DNA of 64,000 bases from Leucobacter chinensis (lineage in GTDB: Bacteria; Actinomycetota; Actinomycetes; Actinomycetales; Microbacteriaceae), in the NCBI RefSeq assembly GCF_019049105.1, contig NZ_JAHQZR010000002.1, forward strand, positions 1 to 64,000. Direction: 5' to 3'. Of this stretch, positions 26,826 through 34,976 are shown piece by piece. A program made the translations under genes and the position numbers. A model generated the notes under the pieces. It saw only the letters and a program-made list of their open reading frames with translations, was not told where the DNA came from and did no database searches. Each line of letters opens with the position of its first letter. Within the stretch, counting starts at the first letter, position 1.

Positions 26826-27609
26826 CTCGATCGAAAAGCCTCGCATCGGGCTGTATAACGTGACGAAGCACTTCAAAATTCAGCATGGGCGTTCGCTCAA
26901 GCAAGTTGCAGTTGACCTTGTAAAACGAAGGAAAGCCACGACTAACTTCACGGCGCTTCACAACGTGACCTTCGAGGTGTATGAAGGCGAAGCGGTCGCG
27001 GTTATGGGACGAAACGGCTCGGGCAAATCGACCACGCTCAAACTACTCACTGGTGTCTTGCGCCCTGATAGCGGGCACGTGCGCATTAGAGGCAAAGTCG
27101 GTGGCCTTCTCGAAGTGGGCGCTGGTTTCGACCCTAACCTCACCGGCAAGCAAAACATTTACCTCAACGGTTCGATTTTAGGTATGTCGCAGGCACAAAT
27201 CAACGAGCGTTACGACTCAATTGTCGAGTTTGCCGAACTCGGTGATTTTCTTGATACTGAGATCAAACGATATTCCTCTGGTATGCGCGCGAGGCTAGGG
27301 TTCGCAGTAGCGGTTCACACCGACCTTGACGTTCTCCTCGTCGACGAGGCACTGTCAGTTGGCGATGCCCAGTTCAGAAAGAAATGCCATAAACGCATCA
27401 ACGAGATGAAAGCCCAAGGCAAAACGATGTTTATCGTGACGCACAACGCTTCACAGGTGAAACAGCTCTGCGAGCGCGGCATCGTCCTTGAACGAGGAAA
27501 AGTGATTTTTGATGGCCCTTCTGAAAAGGCGCTTCAGGTACTCAGCAAAGGGTTGGGTGCTATAGCTGAGCCGAAGAACCCAGCGGCAGCGAGAGCAGTA
27601 AACAGTTGA
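26809..27609 (+). CDS. ABC exporter ATPase (TagH/Wzt type)
   Basis: Nucleotide-binding partner of the preceding permease (266 aa). Walker A is GRNGSGKST. The short family insert GGLLEVGAGFDPNLTGKQNIYLNG is typical of polysaccharide exporters. The signature is YSSGMRARLGFA, Walker B is VLLVDEALSVGD, and the switch is THNA. The C-terminus ends soon after the ABC domain, so there is no Wzt-style carbohydrate-binding domain. The permease and ATPase genes overlap by 17 bp if the TTG at 26809 is used. The ATPase stop overlaps the next gene's start. Confidence 0.93.
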   Translation: MRSMSNSIEKPRIGLYNVTKHFKIQHGRSLKQVAVDLVKRRKATTNFTALHNVTFEVYEGEAVAVMGRNGSGKSTTLKLLTGVLRPDSGHVRIRGKVGGLLEVGAGFDPNLTGKQNIYLNGSILGMSQAQINERYDSIVEFAELGDFLDTEIKRYSSGMRARLGFAVAVHTDLDVLLVDEALSVGDAQFRKKCHKRINEMKAQGKTMFIVTHNASQVKQLCERGIVLERGKVIFDGPSEKALQVLSKGLGAIAEPKNPAAARAVNS

Positions 27610-28874
27610 TGGGTATGCGCATGAATGGCACGTCAAGTAATAAACGCATCTTCGAAAAGCGTATTCGGGTTGCTCTGGCAGCCTTGGGCTCAGCACTGCT
27701 CATCGTCGGTTTCATGACCCCACAAATCGTCCAGGGCATCGAGTTCGATTCACGCGGCGATTACGTTGCACAGATGGCAACGAACGCACGCGAACTGTCA
27801 ACTCTCGAGTACGAAAATAGTGCCCTTACGGTGCACTTGGGCTTGCAAGCGCTCGAATTGCAGCGTCTGGCGCAAGAACTGAAACAACTGAGCGCCGTTG
27901 TTGCGACGAGCGAAGAAATTCCCGCTGAGGCTAAACAAAGTCTTGAGGCAGTCGTCACCAAGGTCAATGCTTCGGTCACCACATATGAGGAGTATGTTTC
28001 GACTCCTGAGCTGCGCGAGGCCAAGAAAATCGTAGAGCGCGCCATCAGAGAGAAGAAAACCGATGCTCAGCATGAGGTCTTAACGGTGCGCTCTGCATCT
28101 TGGTTCCTGGCCCCAACCGATCAGATCGCCTACCTTTTTGACGTCAAACAGGGTGAACAGCTGAAAGTCGCAACGAATGTAGACAAAATGACCAATGCGG
28201 AGTTTGCAGAGCTCAAAGAAGAGATTGCTGACAGCGAGCAGCAACTGCGCAAACTTTCCAAACGGCACACCGAACTGCTTGACGACTTCTCTGCAATGCA
28301 GACGGTCGGGAGTGAGAGCTTCATGAAAGATTTGGAGCCTTTCCTCAAAGCGCTCCCTGAACTTTCTGAAGAGTTTATTGCTCAGGCAGAGTACTACGAA
28401 CTCGATGTTGAACCTTTGCAAACCATGGCTGCGAAATTAGCTGACAGCCAAACTGCAGAGATGTTTACCCGTTCCAAAGACGGCAAGCTCTCTCCGGTGG
28501 CCGCAGGCTCTGCTTCAAAAGAGGGTGACACGGCAATGCCTATTGGTGAGACACGCCGACTCATGGTCGTTTCTTATGAGGCACGCAGTTTTCTGAAAGC
28601 TTGGGCTGACATCTCTGGAACAGTGCTTGAGCATGAAGAGGAGGCTGCGGCTGCTGCTGAGCAGCGAAGGCTTCTTGCTGAACAGCAAGAGCGTGAAGCA
28701 GCAGAGCAAGCTGAACGGGAACGCCAACAGCAAGAAGAGACTGAGCAGCCAGCTACGCCGACTCCAACGCCAACGCCGCCTCCGGTTGAAGAACCGCAAC
28801 CAGAACCTGATCCCGAGCCACAGCCTCCAGTAACAGAGACACCACCGGCCGAGACAGACTCAGTCAGCGATTAA
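27606..28874 (+). CDS. Membrane-anchored coiled-coil protein of unknown function
   Basis: I do not recognise this 422-residue protein. A basic N-terminus (KRIFEKRIRVAL) and one membrane segment or uncleaved signal (about 23-42) place the rest outside the cell. Residues about 55-270 are Glu/Gln/Leu-rich and look like coiled coils. About 365-385 is a Glu/Gln/Ala helix with EEEAAAAAEQRRLL. The last ~40 residues are Pro/Thr/Glu-rich (TPTPTPPPVEEPQPEP), like a wall-spanning stalk. The start is a TTG at 27606 or an ATG at 27609, overlapping the ATPase stop. Its position in the operon suggests a job in polymer export or wall attachment; that is inference. Confidence 0.75.
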   Translation: MMGMRMNGTSSNKRIFEKRIRVALAALGSALLIVGFMTPQIVQGIEFDSRGDYVAQMATNARELSTLEYENSALTVHLGLQALELQRLAQELKQLSAVVATSEEIPAEAKQSLEAVVTKVNASVTTYEEYVSTPELREAKKIVERAIREKKTDAQHEVLTVRSASWFLAPTDQIAYLFDVKQGEQLKVATNVDKMTNAEFAELKEEIADSEQQLRKLSKRHTELLDDFSAMQTVGSESFMKDLEPFLKALPELSEEFIAQAEYYELDVEPLQTMAAKLADSQTAEMFTRSKDGKLSPVAAGSASKEGDTAMPIGETRRLMVVSYEARSFLKAWADISGTVLEHEEEAAAAAEQRRLLAEQQEREAAEQAERERQQQEETEQPATPTPTPTPPPVEEPQPEPDPEPQPPVTETPPAETDSVSD

Positions 28875-29351
28875 AGCGCCTGTCTGAAGTGATTATCGTG
28901 GCTTGCGATTCAGGCAATCAGTGAGCCCTATCGACATAACCGGGGAAGTGTCTCAGCAGCATGGCTTACTCCTGGTCCTTGCAGGTTAGGCTTCGCGGTC
29001 ACTGAGCCGTTTCAGGTCTCCGCCTCGTGTTCACTGCGGTAAGCATACGGAGTTACTCAAGCGGAGGATACTTGGTTGTTACTCAGACTCAGCGATGAGT
29101 GGTTCGCGGTCGGTATGAAACGTTATATCTTTTCTCTGTGCTGAGGGTAACCTTGCTTCTGCCGTACATGTCCTGCAAATGTATAATAATTACCAACGCA
29201 CGATATTGTTATTCACCGGCCTATCTGACGGTCGTTCACCAGAAAAAGAAAAGTTATTCCTTTGGGGCAGCTCTTTTCGCGGTGGAACTAGTGGTTGCTG
29301 ACGTCTTTGTGTTATGTAAAATCTGCGAGTGAGCGTTGAAAGGCTTAAGCA
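28875..29351. other. AT-richer intergenic region upstream of the ATP-grasp gene
   Basis: About 480 bp without a convincing gene. A 77-codon frame at 29099 has no ribosome site and no family features. Composition is clearly more AT-rich than the neighbours, with strings such as tgtataataattacc. It may hold a long untranslated leader, a small RNA or a transfer boundary. A promoter-like pair lies near its right end. Confidence 0.5.
29295..29322 (+). promoter_or_regulatory. Promoter-like pair for the ATP-grasp gene
   Basis: TTGCTG (29295-29300), a 16-bp spacer and TAAAAT (29317-29322) lie about 30 nt before the ATG. GAAAGG at 29338 is its ribosome site. Confidence 0.4.
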
Positions 29352-30371
29352 ATGTCAACTAATTTAGATGATGCCATGATGCACCTTAGGCATCTTGGAT
29401 TCCATAAAATGGTTTACTCTAATTTAGTCTTGGTCCAGGAAGCCCTAGACCGGGGGATAACTGTTCAGAAGTCTGCCACGGGCAGGTCCATTACGTTGAA
29501 AAACGGAAACAGAAAGCACTGGTGGAGGGGTGGAAACTGCTCCCTGAACACGAACCTGATGAAGCGGGTCTCACTCTACAAGAGCGCAACAAATGCACTA
29601 CTTCGTGCACAAGGAATCAACACGGCCAACAGCCAGCTGTTTGAATCGGATGACCTCGCTGTTGCATGGCTGTGGGCGCAAAAGTACGGTTCAGTCGTTC
29701 TTAAACCCGACGCGGGGCAGGGCGGCAGCGATGTTTTCGTTGGCGTCAGCGAAGAAAAAGATTTCGCTCAAAAATTTGAGTACATCGCTGCGCGTTACGG
29801 CGGTAAAGTCATCATCGAGCCCTACTTTGCCGGTGACCAGTACCGGTGTCTTGCAGTGAACGGTAAAGTTGTGGCCGTTTCTTGGATGCGGCCGGCAAGC
29901 GTCGTCGGTGACGGAAAATCGAAAATCTCTAAGCTCGTTCGCATGAAGAACAAAGAGCGCAAAAATCATGAGTCGCACGAACCATTACTGCTCACCGATA
30001 TTGAAGAAAGCTTTCTTGCGACGCAGGGCCTTTCAAAAGCATCAATTCCAGCAGAGGGCGAACGGGTATTCATTTCTAATATTTCAAACCTTCAACGCGG
30101 CGGTGATTCAATCGATGCGACCGGAACCCTGAGCGAAGAACAGCAAGAGCGTGTACAAGAAGTCATTTCTGCACTACCCGGGATGAAGCTCGGTGGCATT
30201 GACCTCATGTTCAATGTTGAGGGCCAGCCCAGTCAAACCGTCGTGCTCGAGGTGAACACCAGCCCACAACTCTCCATTCACCATTTTCCGTGGGAAGGCG
30301 AAGCACGCAACGTTGCAGCAAATGTTGTTGACACGTTCTTTCCAGAAACAGCGAAGGTAGCGGCTGAGTAA
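29352..30371 (+). CDS. Stand-alone ATP-grasp ligase, cyanophycin-synthetase-like
   Basis: A 339-residue ATP-grasp protein. An N-terminal domain of about 75 residues precedes the ATP-grasp core. The ATP lysine is in VVLKPD (K118) with the glycine loop AGQGGSD after it, and IIEPYFAGDQYRCLAVNGKVVAV contains E156. PASVVGDGKSKISKLV and ERVFISNISNLQRGGDSIDAT closely follow the pattern of the ATP-grasp domain of cyanophycin synthetase (CphA). The metal ligands D284, E300 and N302 are present. It lacks the CphA N-terminal and Mur-ligase domains, so it is a free carboxylate-amine ligase. Substrates are unknown; it could attach an amino acid to a peptide or polymer. It has its own promoter and terminator. 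Confidence 0.85.
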   Translation: MSTNLDDAMMHLRHLGFHKMVYSNLVLVQEALDRGITVQKSATGRSITLKNGNRKHWWRGGNCSLNTNLMKRVSLYKSATNALLRAQGINTANSQLFESDDLAVAWLWAQKYGSVVLKPDAGQGGSDVFVGVSEEKDFAQKFEYIAARYGGKVIIEPYFAGDQYRCLAVNGKVVAVSWMRPASVVGDGKSKISKLVRMKNKERKNHESHEPLLLTDIEESFLATQGLSKASIPAEGERVFISNISNLQRGGDSIDATGTLSEEQQERVQEVISALPGMKLGGIDLMFNVEGQPSQTVVLEVNTSPQLSIHHFPWEGEARNVAANVVDTFFPETAKVAAE

Positions 30372-30394
30372 AGCGGGCTAGACTTTTTCTTCTG

Positions 30395-30442
30395 TACAGT
30401 GTTGAAGGCGGGCGCCTAAAGGTGCCCGCCTTCAACACTGTA
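30395..30442 (+). terminator. Terminator after the ATP-grasp gene
   Basis: Perfect 19-bp arms (30395-30413 and 30424-30442) form a hairpin whose inner part can extend further by G-U pairing. It starts 24 nt after the stop codon. Confidence 0.85.
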
Positions 30443-30547
30443 TGCGAGGCCTTCTCCTGCTCGTGTTGCAAGAGAAGCCATGGTCACGCGAAGCAACGAA
30501 TCTAAGAAGAGACCCGCCTGCAACAAGCAGGCTGGGGGTGAGCGCAA

Positions 30548-30579
30548 AAGCCCCGCATCACCGAAGTGATGCGGGGCTT
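30548..30579 (-). terminator. Terminator of the qcr operon
   Basis: Perfect 14-bp arms (30548-30561 and 30566-30579) with a CGAA loop read on the plus strand. It lies 19 bp past the qcrB stop; on the minus strand a short TTTTG tail follows. Confidence 0.8.
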
Positions 30580-30597
30580 AAGACTGAGTGGGGAAGA

Positions 30598-32208
30598 CTA
30601 GTGGTCTTCGGCCGACTCGATTTCCTTCTGCGTCGGAGGAACAACGCGGTCTTCGTAGAACCAGCGGCTGAAACCAGCACGCAGGCGCTTCGAGAACGGG
30701 ATGCGCCCATCGGCATCGGGGCGCAGCATGAGCGGCGCGTAATCGTGGTAGCTCACGAGGTTCCAGAGCTCGTACTCGTCGACGGGCTTGTGTACCTCGA
30801 CGAACTCGCCGCCCTGGAGGCGGACGATGCGACCTGTCTCGTAGCCGTGCAGTGCGATCGACTTGTCCTTCTTCTGAAGAGCAATCGCGATGCGCTTCGT
30901 CACGTTGTAAGCAACGATCGGAGCAACGATGAGGCAGAACTGCAGTGCGTGAATCACGCCTTCCATCGAGAGCTGGAAGTGGGTTGCCATGAGGTCAGAG
31001 CTTGCGCCTGCCCACATGACCGCGTAGAACGTCACACCAGCAGCACCGATAGCGGTACGAGTAGGAGCGTTACGTGGGCGGTCAAGGATGTGGTGTTCGC
31101 GCTTGTCGCCGGTCACCCAAGCTTCAATGAAGGGGTAGATCGCAACGAGAACGAGGAAGCCACCCATGATGATCACGGGAACAAGCATGTTCCACGACCA
31201 GGTGTAGCCAAACCATTCGGTCTCCCAACCCGGTGGGATGAGGCGCAGCATGCCGTCGGCGAAGCCGATGTACCAGTCAGGCTGGGTACCAGCAGAAACC
31301 GGTGAGGGATCGTACGGGCCGTATGCCCAGACGCCGTTAATACCGACGAATGAAGCGATGAGCATGATGACACCGAAGACGATGAAGAAGAAACCGCCGG
31401 CCTTCGCTGCGTACACAGGAAGGATGGGGTAGCCAACAACGTTCTGCTGAGTGCGGCCTGCACCGGGGAACTGTGCGTGCTTGTGCACGACGACGAATAC
31501 GAGGTGCAGCGCGACGAACAGAATTACGAGTGCTGGCAGAACCATGATGTGCAGCATGTAGAGGCGACCGACAATGTCTGTGCCCGGGAACTCGCCACCG
31601 AAGAACAACCATGAGGTATACGTGCCCACAACAGGGAACGACTTCATGAGGCCGTCGATAATGCGAAGGCCGTTGCCCGAGAGAACATCGTCAGGAAGTG
31701 AGTAACCGGTGAAGCCCTCGGCCATCGCGAGGATGAAGAGGAGGAAGCCGATAACCCAGTTGAGCTCGCGAGGCTTGCGGAACGCACCGGTGAAGAAGAT
31801 GCGAAGCATGTGCAGACCGATTGAGGCAACGAAGAGCAGGGCAGCCCAGTGGTGCACGTGGCGCATGAGCAGGCCGCCGCGAACCGAGAACGAGATGTCC
31901 ATTGTCGAGGCCATAGCCGCCGACATTTCGATGCCCTTCATCGGCACGTACGGGCCGTCGTAGATAACCTCTGCCATTGACGCCTGGAAGAACAGGGTCA
32001 GGAAGGTACCTGAGAGCAGGATGACGACGAAGCTGTACAGAGCAACTTCGCCGAGGAGGAATGACCAGTGGTCGGGGAAGACCTTACGGCCGAATTCCTT
32101 GACGACGACGCCTACCTTGGTACGGTCGTCGAGGTACGTGGCTGCACGCGACGTGAAGGTGCTTGCGCCGGCAGCTGAGGTAGTTTCTTGGCTTACCTTT
32201 GTACTCAC
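30598..32208 (-). CDS. qcrB: Cytochrome bc1 complex cytochrome b subunit
   Basis: Membrane subunit (536 aa) holding haems bL and bH and the menaquinol sites. LLMRHVHHWAALLFVASIGLHMLRIFFTGAFRKPRELNW contains one pair of haem His ligands, and HIMVLPALVILFVALHLVFVVVHKH the other. The Qo-site region PYDPSPVSAGTQPDWYIGF is present. The C-terminal extension beyond eight helices is typical of actinobacteria. GTG start overlapping the qcrA stop by 4 bp. Confidence 0.97.
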   Translation of the reverse strand: MSTKVSQETTSAAGASTFTSRAATYLDDRTKVGVVVKEFGRKVFPDHWSFLLGEVALYSFVVILLSGTFLTLFFQASMAEVIYDGPYVPMKGIEMSAAMASTMDISFSVRGGLLMRHVHHWAALLFVASIGLHMLRIFFTGAFRKPRELNWVIGFLLFILAMAEGFTGYSLPDDVLSGNGLRIIDGLMKSFPVVGTYTSWLFFGGEFPGTDIVGRLYMLHIMVLPALVILFVALHLVFVVVHKHAQFPGAGRTQQNVVGYPILPVYAAKAGGFFFIVFGVIMLIASFVGINGVWAYGPYDPSPVSAGTQPDWYIGFADGMLRLIPPGWETEWFGYTWSWNMLVPVIIMGGFLVLVAIYPFIEAWVTGDKREHHILDRPRNAPTRTAIGAAGVTFYAVMWAGASSDLMATHFQLSMEGVIHALQFCLIVAPIVAYNVTKRIAIALQKKDKSIALHGYETGRIVRLQGGEFVEVHKPVDEYELWNLVSYHDYAPLMLRPDADGRIPFSKRLRAGFSRWFYEDRVVPPTQKEIESAEDH

Positions 32209-33275
32209 TTGAGACGCTCCCAGTAGCTCGGTCCAACAGGTTCAGTAAAGTCGCTCTGCGCGATGAGGTAGCCCTCATCATCGACCGTAATCGGAAGCTG
32301 CGGCAGCGGGCGCTTAGCGGGGCCGAAGACAACCTTCGCTCCATCAGAAACGTCGAACTGCGACTGGTGGCAGGGGCAGAGGAGGTGGTGCGTGTGCTGC
32401 TCGTAGAGAGCAACGGGGCAACCAACGTGGGTGCAGACCTTCGAGTAAGCGACGATGCCGTCGTATGACCACGACTTGCGGTGCTCTTCTTCGATGAGCT
32501 CCTTGGGATCAAGGCGCATGAGAAGAACAATAGCCTTCGCTTTTTCGTTGAGGTGGTTCTCAGCCTCATGGAGGTTCTCGGGAATCACGTGGAAAACCGA
32601 GCCGATCTGAACGTCAGTGGCCTTGATCGCAACGCCGGATGGGTCGCGAGCAAGACGCGTGCCCTTCTCCCACATCGTGTGGCCGAAGACCTCAACCGGA
32701 TCAACGTCCTGGGGGCCGAGACCGCGCAGCAAGACAATGCCGGGCAGCGGGAATGCTACGAGCGCACCAATGAGGCTGTTGCGCACGAGCGTACGACGGC
32801 TGAAGCCTGACTCTTCGTCAGCGATCTCGAAGATCTCAGCTGCGTCCTGACGCACCTCTGGGCTGCTTGGAATCGGGTGGCGCACGTCAATCGACTCGTG
32901 GTCTGACATGAGGGCCTTGCCCCAGTGAACCGCTCCGATGCCGAGTGACAGCAGTGCGAGGGCCATCGCAGCACCCACGAACATGGTGTGCAGACGAATG
33001 TCCATTGCATCGCCAGACTCGATGGGGAAGTACATGTAGGCAAGCACGGCAGCGAGGCTTCCGGCGAGCGACACGTAGAAGAGTGAGTAGACAACTCGCT
33101 CAGCAGACTTGTTTTTCTTCTCGTCGAGGTCTGTGACTCGACGACCATGAGGTGGTAACCCAGGGTTTTGCACTGCGTCAGGCGCAATGACGGCTGTGCC
33201 GACGAGCTCCGACGATTGCTGGCCCTGAGCTGCGATAACGGCATTATCGTTGCCGCTGTTCGCTTCCTTCGCCAT
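32205..33275 (-). CDS. qcrA: Cytochrome bc1 complex Rieske iron-sulfur subunit
   Basis: Carries the [2Fe-2S] centre that takes the first electron from menaquinol. The 356-residue protein has three N-terminal membrane segments (about 65-85, 98-118 and 165-185), as in actinobacterial QcrA. The C-terminal Rieske domain contains CTHVGCP and CPCHQSQFD; their Cys/His pairs bind the cluster. ATG with AAGGAG at good spacing. Confidence 0.96.
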   Translation of the reverse strand: MAKEANSGNDNAVIAAQGQQSSELVGTAVIAPDAVQNPGLPPHGRRVTDLDEKKNKSAERVVYSLFYVSLAGSLAAVLAYMYFPIESGDAMDIRLHTMFVGAAMALALLSLGIGAVHWGKALMSDHESIDVRHPIPSSPEVRQDAAEIFEIADEESGFSRRTLVRNSLIGALVAFPLPGIVLLRGLGPQDVDPVEVFGHTMWEKGTRLARDPSGVAIKATDVQIGSVFHVIPENLHEAENHLNEKAKAIVLLMRLDPKELIEEEHRKSWSYDGIVAYSKVCTHVGCPVALYEQHTHHLLCPCHQSQFDVSDGAKVVFGPAKRPLPQLPITVDDEGYLIAQSDFTEPVGPSYWERLK

Positions 33276-33322
33276 GTTTCTCCTTGATTAATGACTGATG
33301 TCGTCTAAGTGAGCAGACCGAG

Positions 33323-34141
33323 TTAGTTTGACTTCGCGGTCACCCAAACGGTGAGCGCGATGATGCTGCCAAGACCAATGATCCAGATGAAGAGACCCTC
33401 TGAAACCGGGCCAATTGAGCCGAGTGAAAGACCGCCGACAGCGGGCTCGTTCTCAATGAGCTTCAGGTACGTGATGATGTCAGCTTTGTCCTGAGGGGTG
33501 AGGTTCGCATCGTTGAAGACGGGCATGTTCTGAGGGCCCGTGACCATTGCTGAGTAAATGTGCGTCTCGGGCACGCCACCGAGTGGGGGAGCGTACTTGC
33601 CCTGCGTCAGCGCGCCACCGGCTGCTGAAACGTTGTGGCACATTGCGCAGTTAATGCGGAAGAGAACGCCACCGTTTGCTGCGTCACCGTCGGCCTGAAG
33701 GTACTTCTGGTCTGGCAGTGCGGGCCCGGGGGCCAGCGATGCAACGAAGGCAGCAAGCTGCAGCGTTTGCTCCTCGGTGAACTGCTTCGGCTTCACGATG
33801 CCCTGGGGGCCCTGGAAGGCGAGCGGCATACGGCCGGTACCAACCTGGAAGTGAACCGAGGCGGCACCAGCACCGATGAGTGAAGGGCCGCTCATTTTGC
33901 CAGATGATTCCTGGATGCCCTCGGCGTTCATACCGTGGCATGTTGCACAGTTTGCTGCAAAGAGCTTCTGACCCTCATCGATCGCCTCTTGCGAGTCAAG
34001 CGAGACCTCTGCGGTTGCAGCGGTTGAGGTGAAACCCGTGTAGGCAGCACCGGTGATCAACAAACCGGTGATCACCAGAGCGGCTGTTGCAAGTGGGTGC
34101 CTACGCCCTGATTTGCGTACGTTTTTATTGGCGCGAGCCAT
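33323..34141 (-). CDS. qcrC: Cytochrome bc1 complex diheme cytochrome c subunit
   Basis: Actinobacterial replacement for cytochrome c1 plus soluble cytochrome c; it passes electrons directly to CtaC in the bc1-aa3 supercomplex. The 272-residue protein has an N-terminal membrane segment, two c-type haem motifs (CATCHGM and CAMCHNV), and a C-terminal anchor (GLFIWIIGLGSIIALTVWV). I placed the start at the ATG at 34141 with AGGAG upstream; the longer frame begins inside ctaE. Confidence 0.95.
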   Translation of the reverse strand: MARANKNVRKSGRRHPLATAALVITGLLITGAAYTGFTSTAATAEVSLDSQEAIDEGQKLFAANCATCHGMNAEGIQESSGKMSGPSLIGAGAASVHFQVGTGRMPLAFQGPQGIVKPKQFTEEQTLQLAAFVASLAPGPALPDQKYLQADGDAANGGVLFRINCAMCHNVSAAGGALTQGKYAPPLGGVPETHIYSAMVTGPQNMPVFNDANLTPQDKADIITYLKLIENEPAVGGLSLGSIGPVSEGLFIWIIGLGSIIALTVWVTAKSN

Positions 34142-34158
34142 AATCAATATCTCCTGAG

Positions 34159-34773
34159 CTACTTCAAGATGTAAATGACAAAGAACAGGCCGACCCACAC
34201 GACGTCGACGAAGTGCCAGTAGTACGAGACTGCCATGGCGCTGGTCGCTTCTTTGTGGGTGAAGTTCTTCACGGCGTACATGCGGCCAATAACGAACAAG
34301 AATGCTACGAGACCGAGGGCAACGTGAATGCCGTGGAACCCTGTGGTCATGTAGAAGGCTGCACCGTATGCGTCGGCAGGAAGGGTGATGCCGTGCTCAA
34401 CGAACTGTGCGTACTCCCAGGTCTGCCCGGCCACGAAGATCGCGCCGAGTGCAAAGGTGAGGTAAAACCATTCGATGGCACCCCAGTCCTTCAGAGCCCA
34501 GCTCGTGCGTCGTGGCTGCATCCGCTCTGCGGCAAACACACCTGCCTGGCAGGTGAATGAAGACAGAACGAGGATGGCCGTAATGGTCAGCGAGAACGGG
34601 AAGTTGTGCTTCGCGGTCTGGTACTCCCACAACTCTGGCGCCATGGCGCGGAGGGTGAAGTAAATGGCAAAAAGACCCGCGAAGAACATCACCTCGCTGC
34701 CAAGCCACACGATGGTGCCTACGGCAACGGTATTAGGCCTCTTCACGGAAGCCGCTGCTGTTTTGGTATTCAT
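34159..34773 (-). CDS. ctaE: Cytochrome c oxidase subunit III
   Basis: Non-catalytic membrane subunit of the aa3 oxidase. From the ATG at 34773 it has 204 residues and five membrane helices, with VGTIVWLGSEVMFFAGLFA at the start, then GFHGIHVALGLVAFLF and SYYWHFVDVVWVGLFFVIY. A longer frame upstream is open, but the Rv2193-type N-terminus begins near this ATG. A GGAGG lies 16 nt upstream, rather far. First gene of ctaE-qcrC-qcrA-qcrB, divergent from trpD. Confidence 0.94.
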   Translation of the reverse strand: MNTKTAAASVKRPNTVAVGTIVWLGSEVMFFAGLFAIYFTLRAMAPELWEYQTAKHNFPFSLTITAILVLSSFTCQAGVFAAERMQPRRTSWALKDWGAIEWFYLTFALGAIFVAGQTWEYAQFVEHGITLPADAYGAAFYMTTGFHGIHVALGLVAFLFVIGRMYAVKNFTHKEATSAMAVSYYWHFVDVVWVGLFFVIYILK

Positions 34774-34963
34774 AGTGCTCTTCGTCACTCCTCCATTATG
34801 GCTGAAAATTTGGTGTGTGTTTTCCAACTGCTCTCGGCGTGGCACAAATTTGACCAATATCTCCTCCACTTTACCTCACTTTTTGAATCCTGATGACAAG
34901 CTGTGAGCGCGCGCCGTATTTGGCGTTTTTCACGGCGTGTTGTTTGTCAAAAACCGCGAAGAC

Positions 34964-34969
34964 TAGACT
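34964..34969 (+). promoter_or_regulatory. -10-like box TAGACT, leaderless start of trpD
   Basis: TAGACT, 7 nt (tgaggtc), then ATG. A TTGTCA 14 bp upstream is too close for an ideal -35. Confidence 0.4.
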
Positions 34970-34976
34970 TGAGGTC

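Noticed and set aside
29099-29332. 77-codon plus-strand frame in the AT-rich gap
   Set aside because: No ribosome site, no domain, and overlaps the likely promoter of the ATP-grasp gene.
23369-30371. Phage or defence island
   Set aside because: No integrase, transposase, restriction, nuclease or toxin genes occur; all recognisable proteins belong to envelope polymer synthesis and export.
30442-31305. 287-codon plus-strand frame
   Set aside because: Antisense to qcrB and passes through the terminator at 30548-30579.
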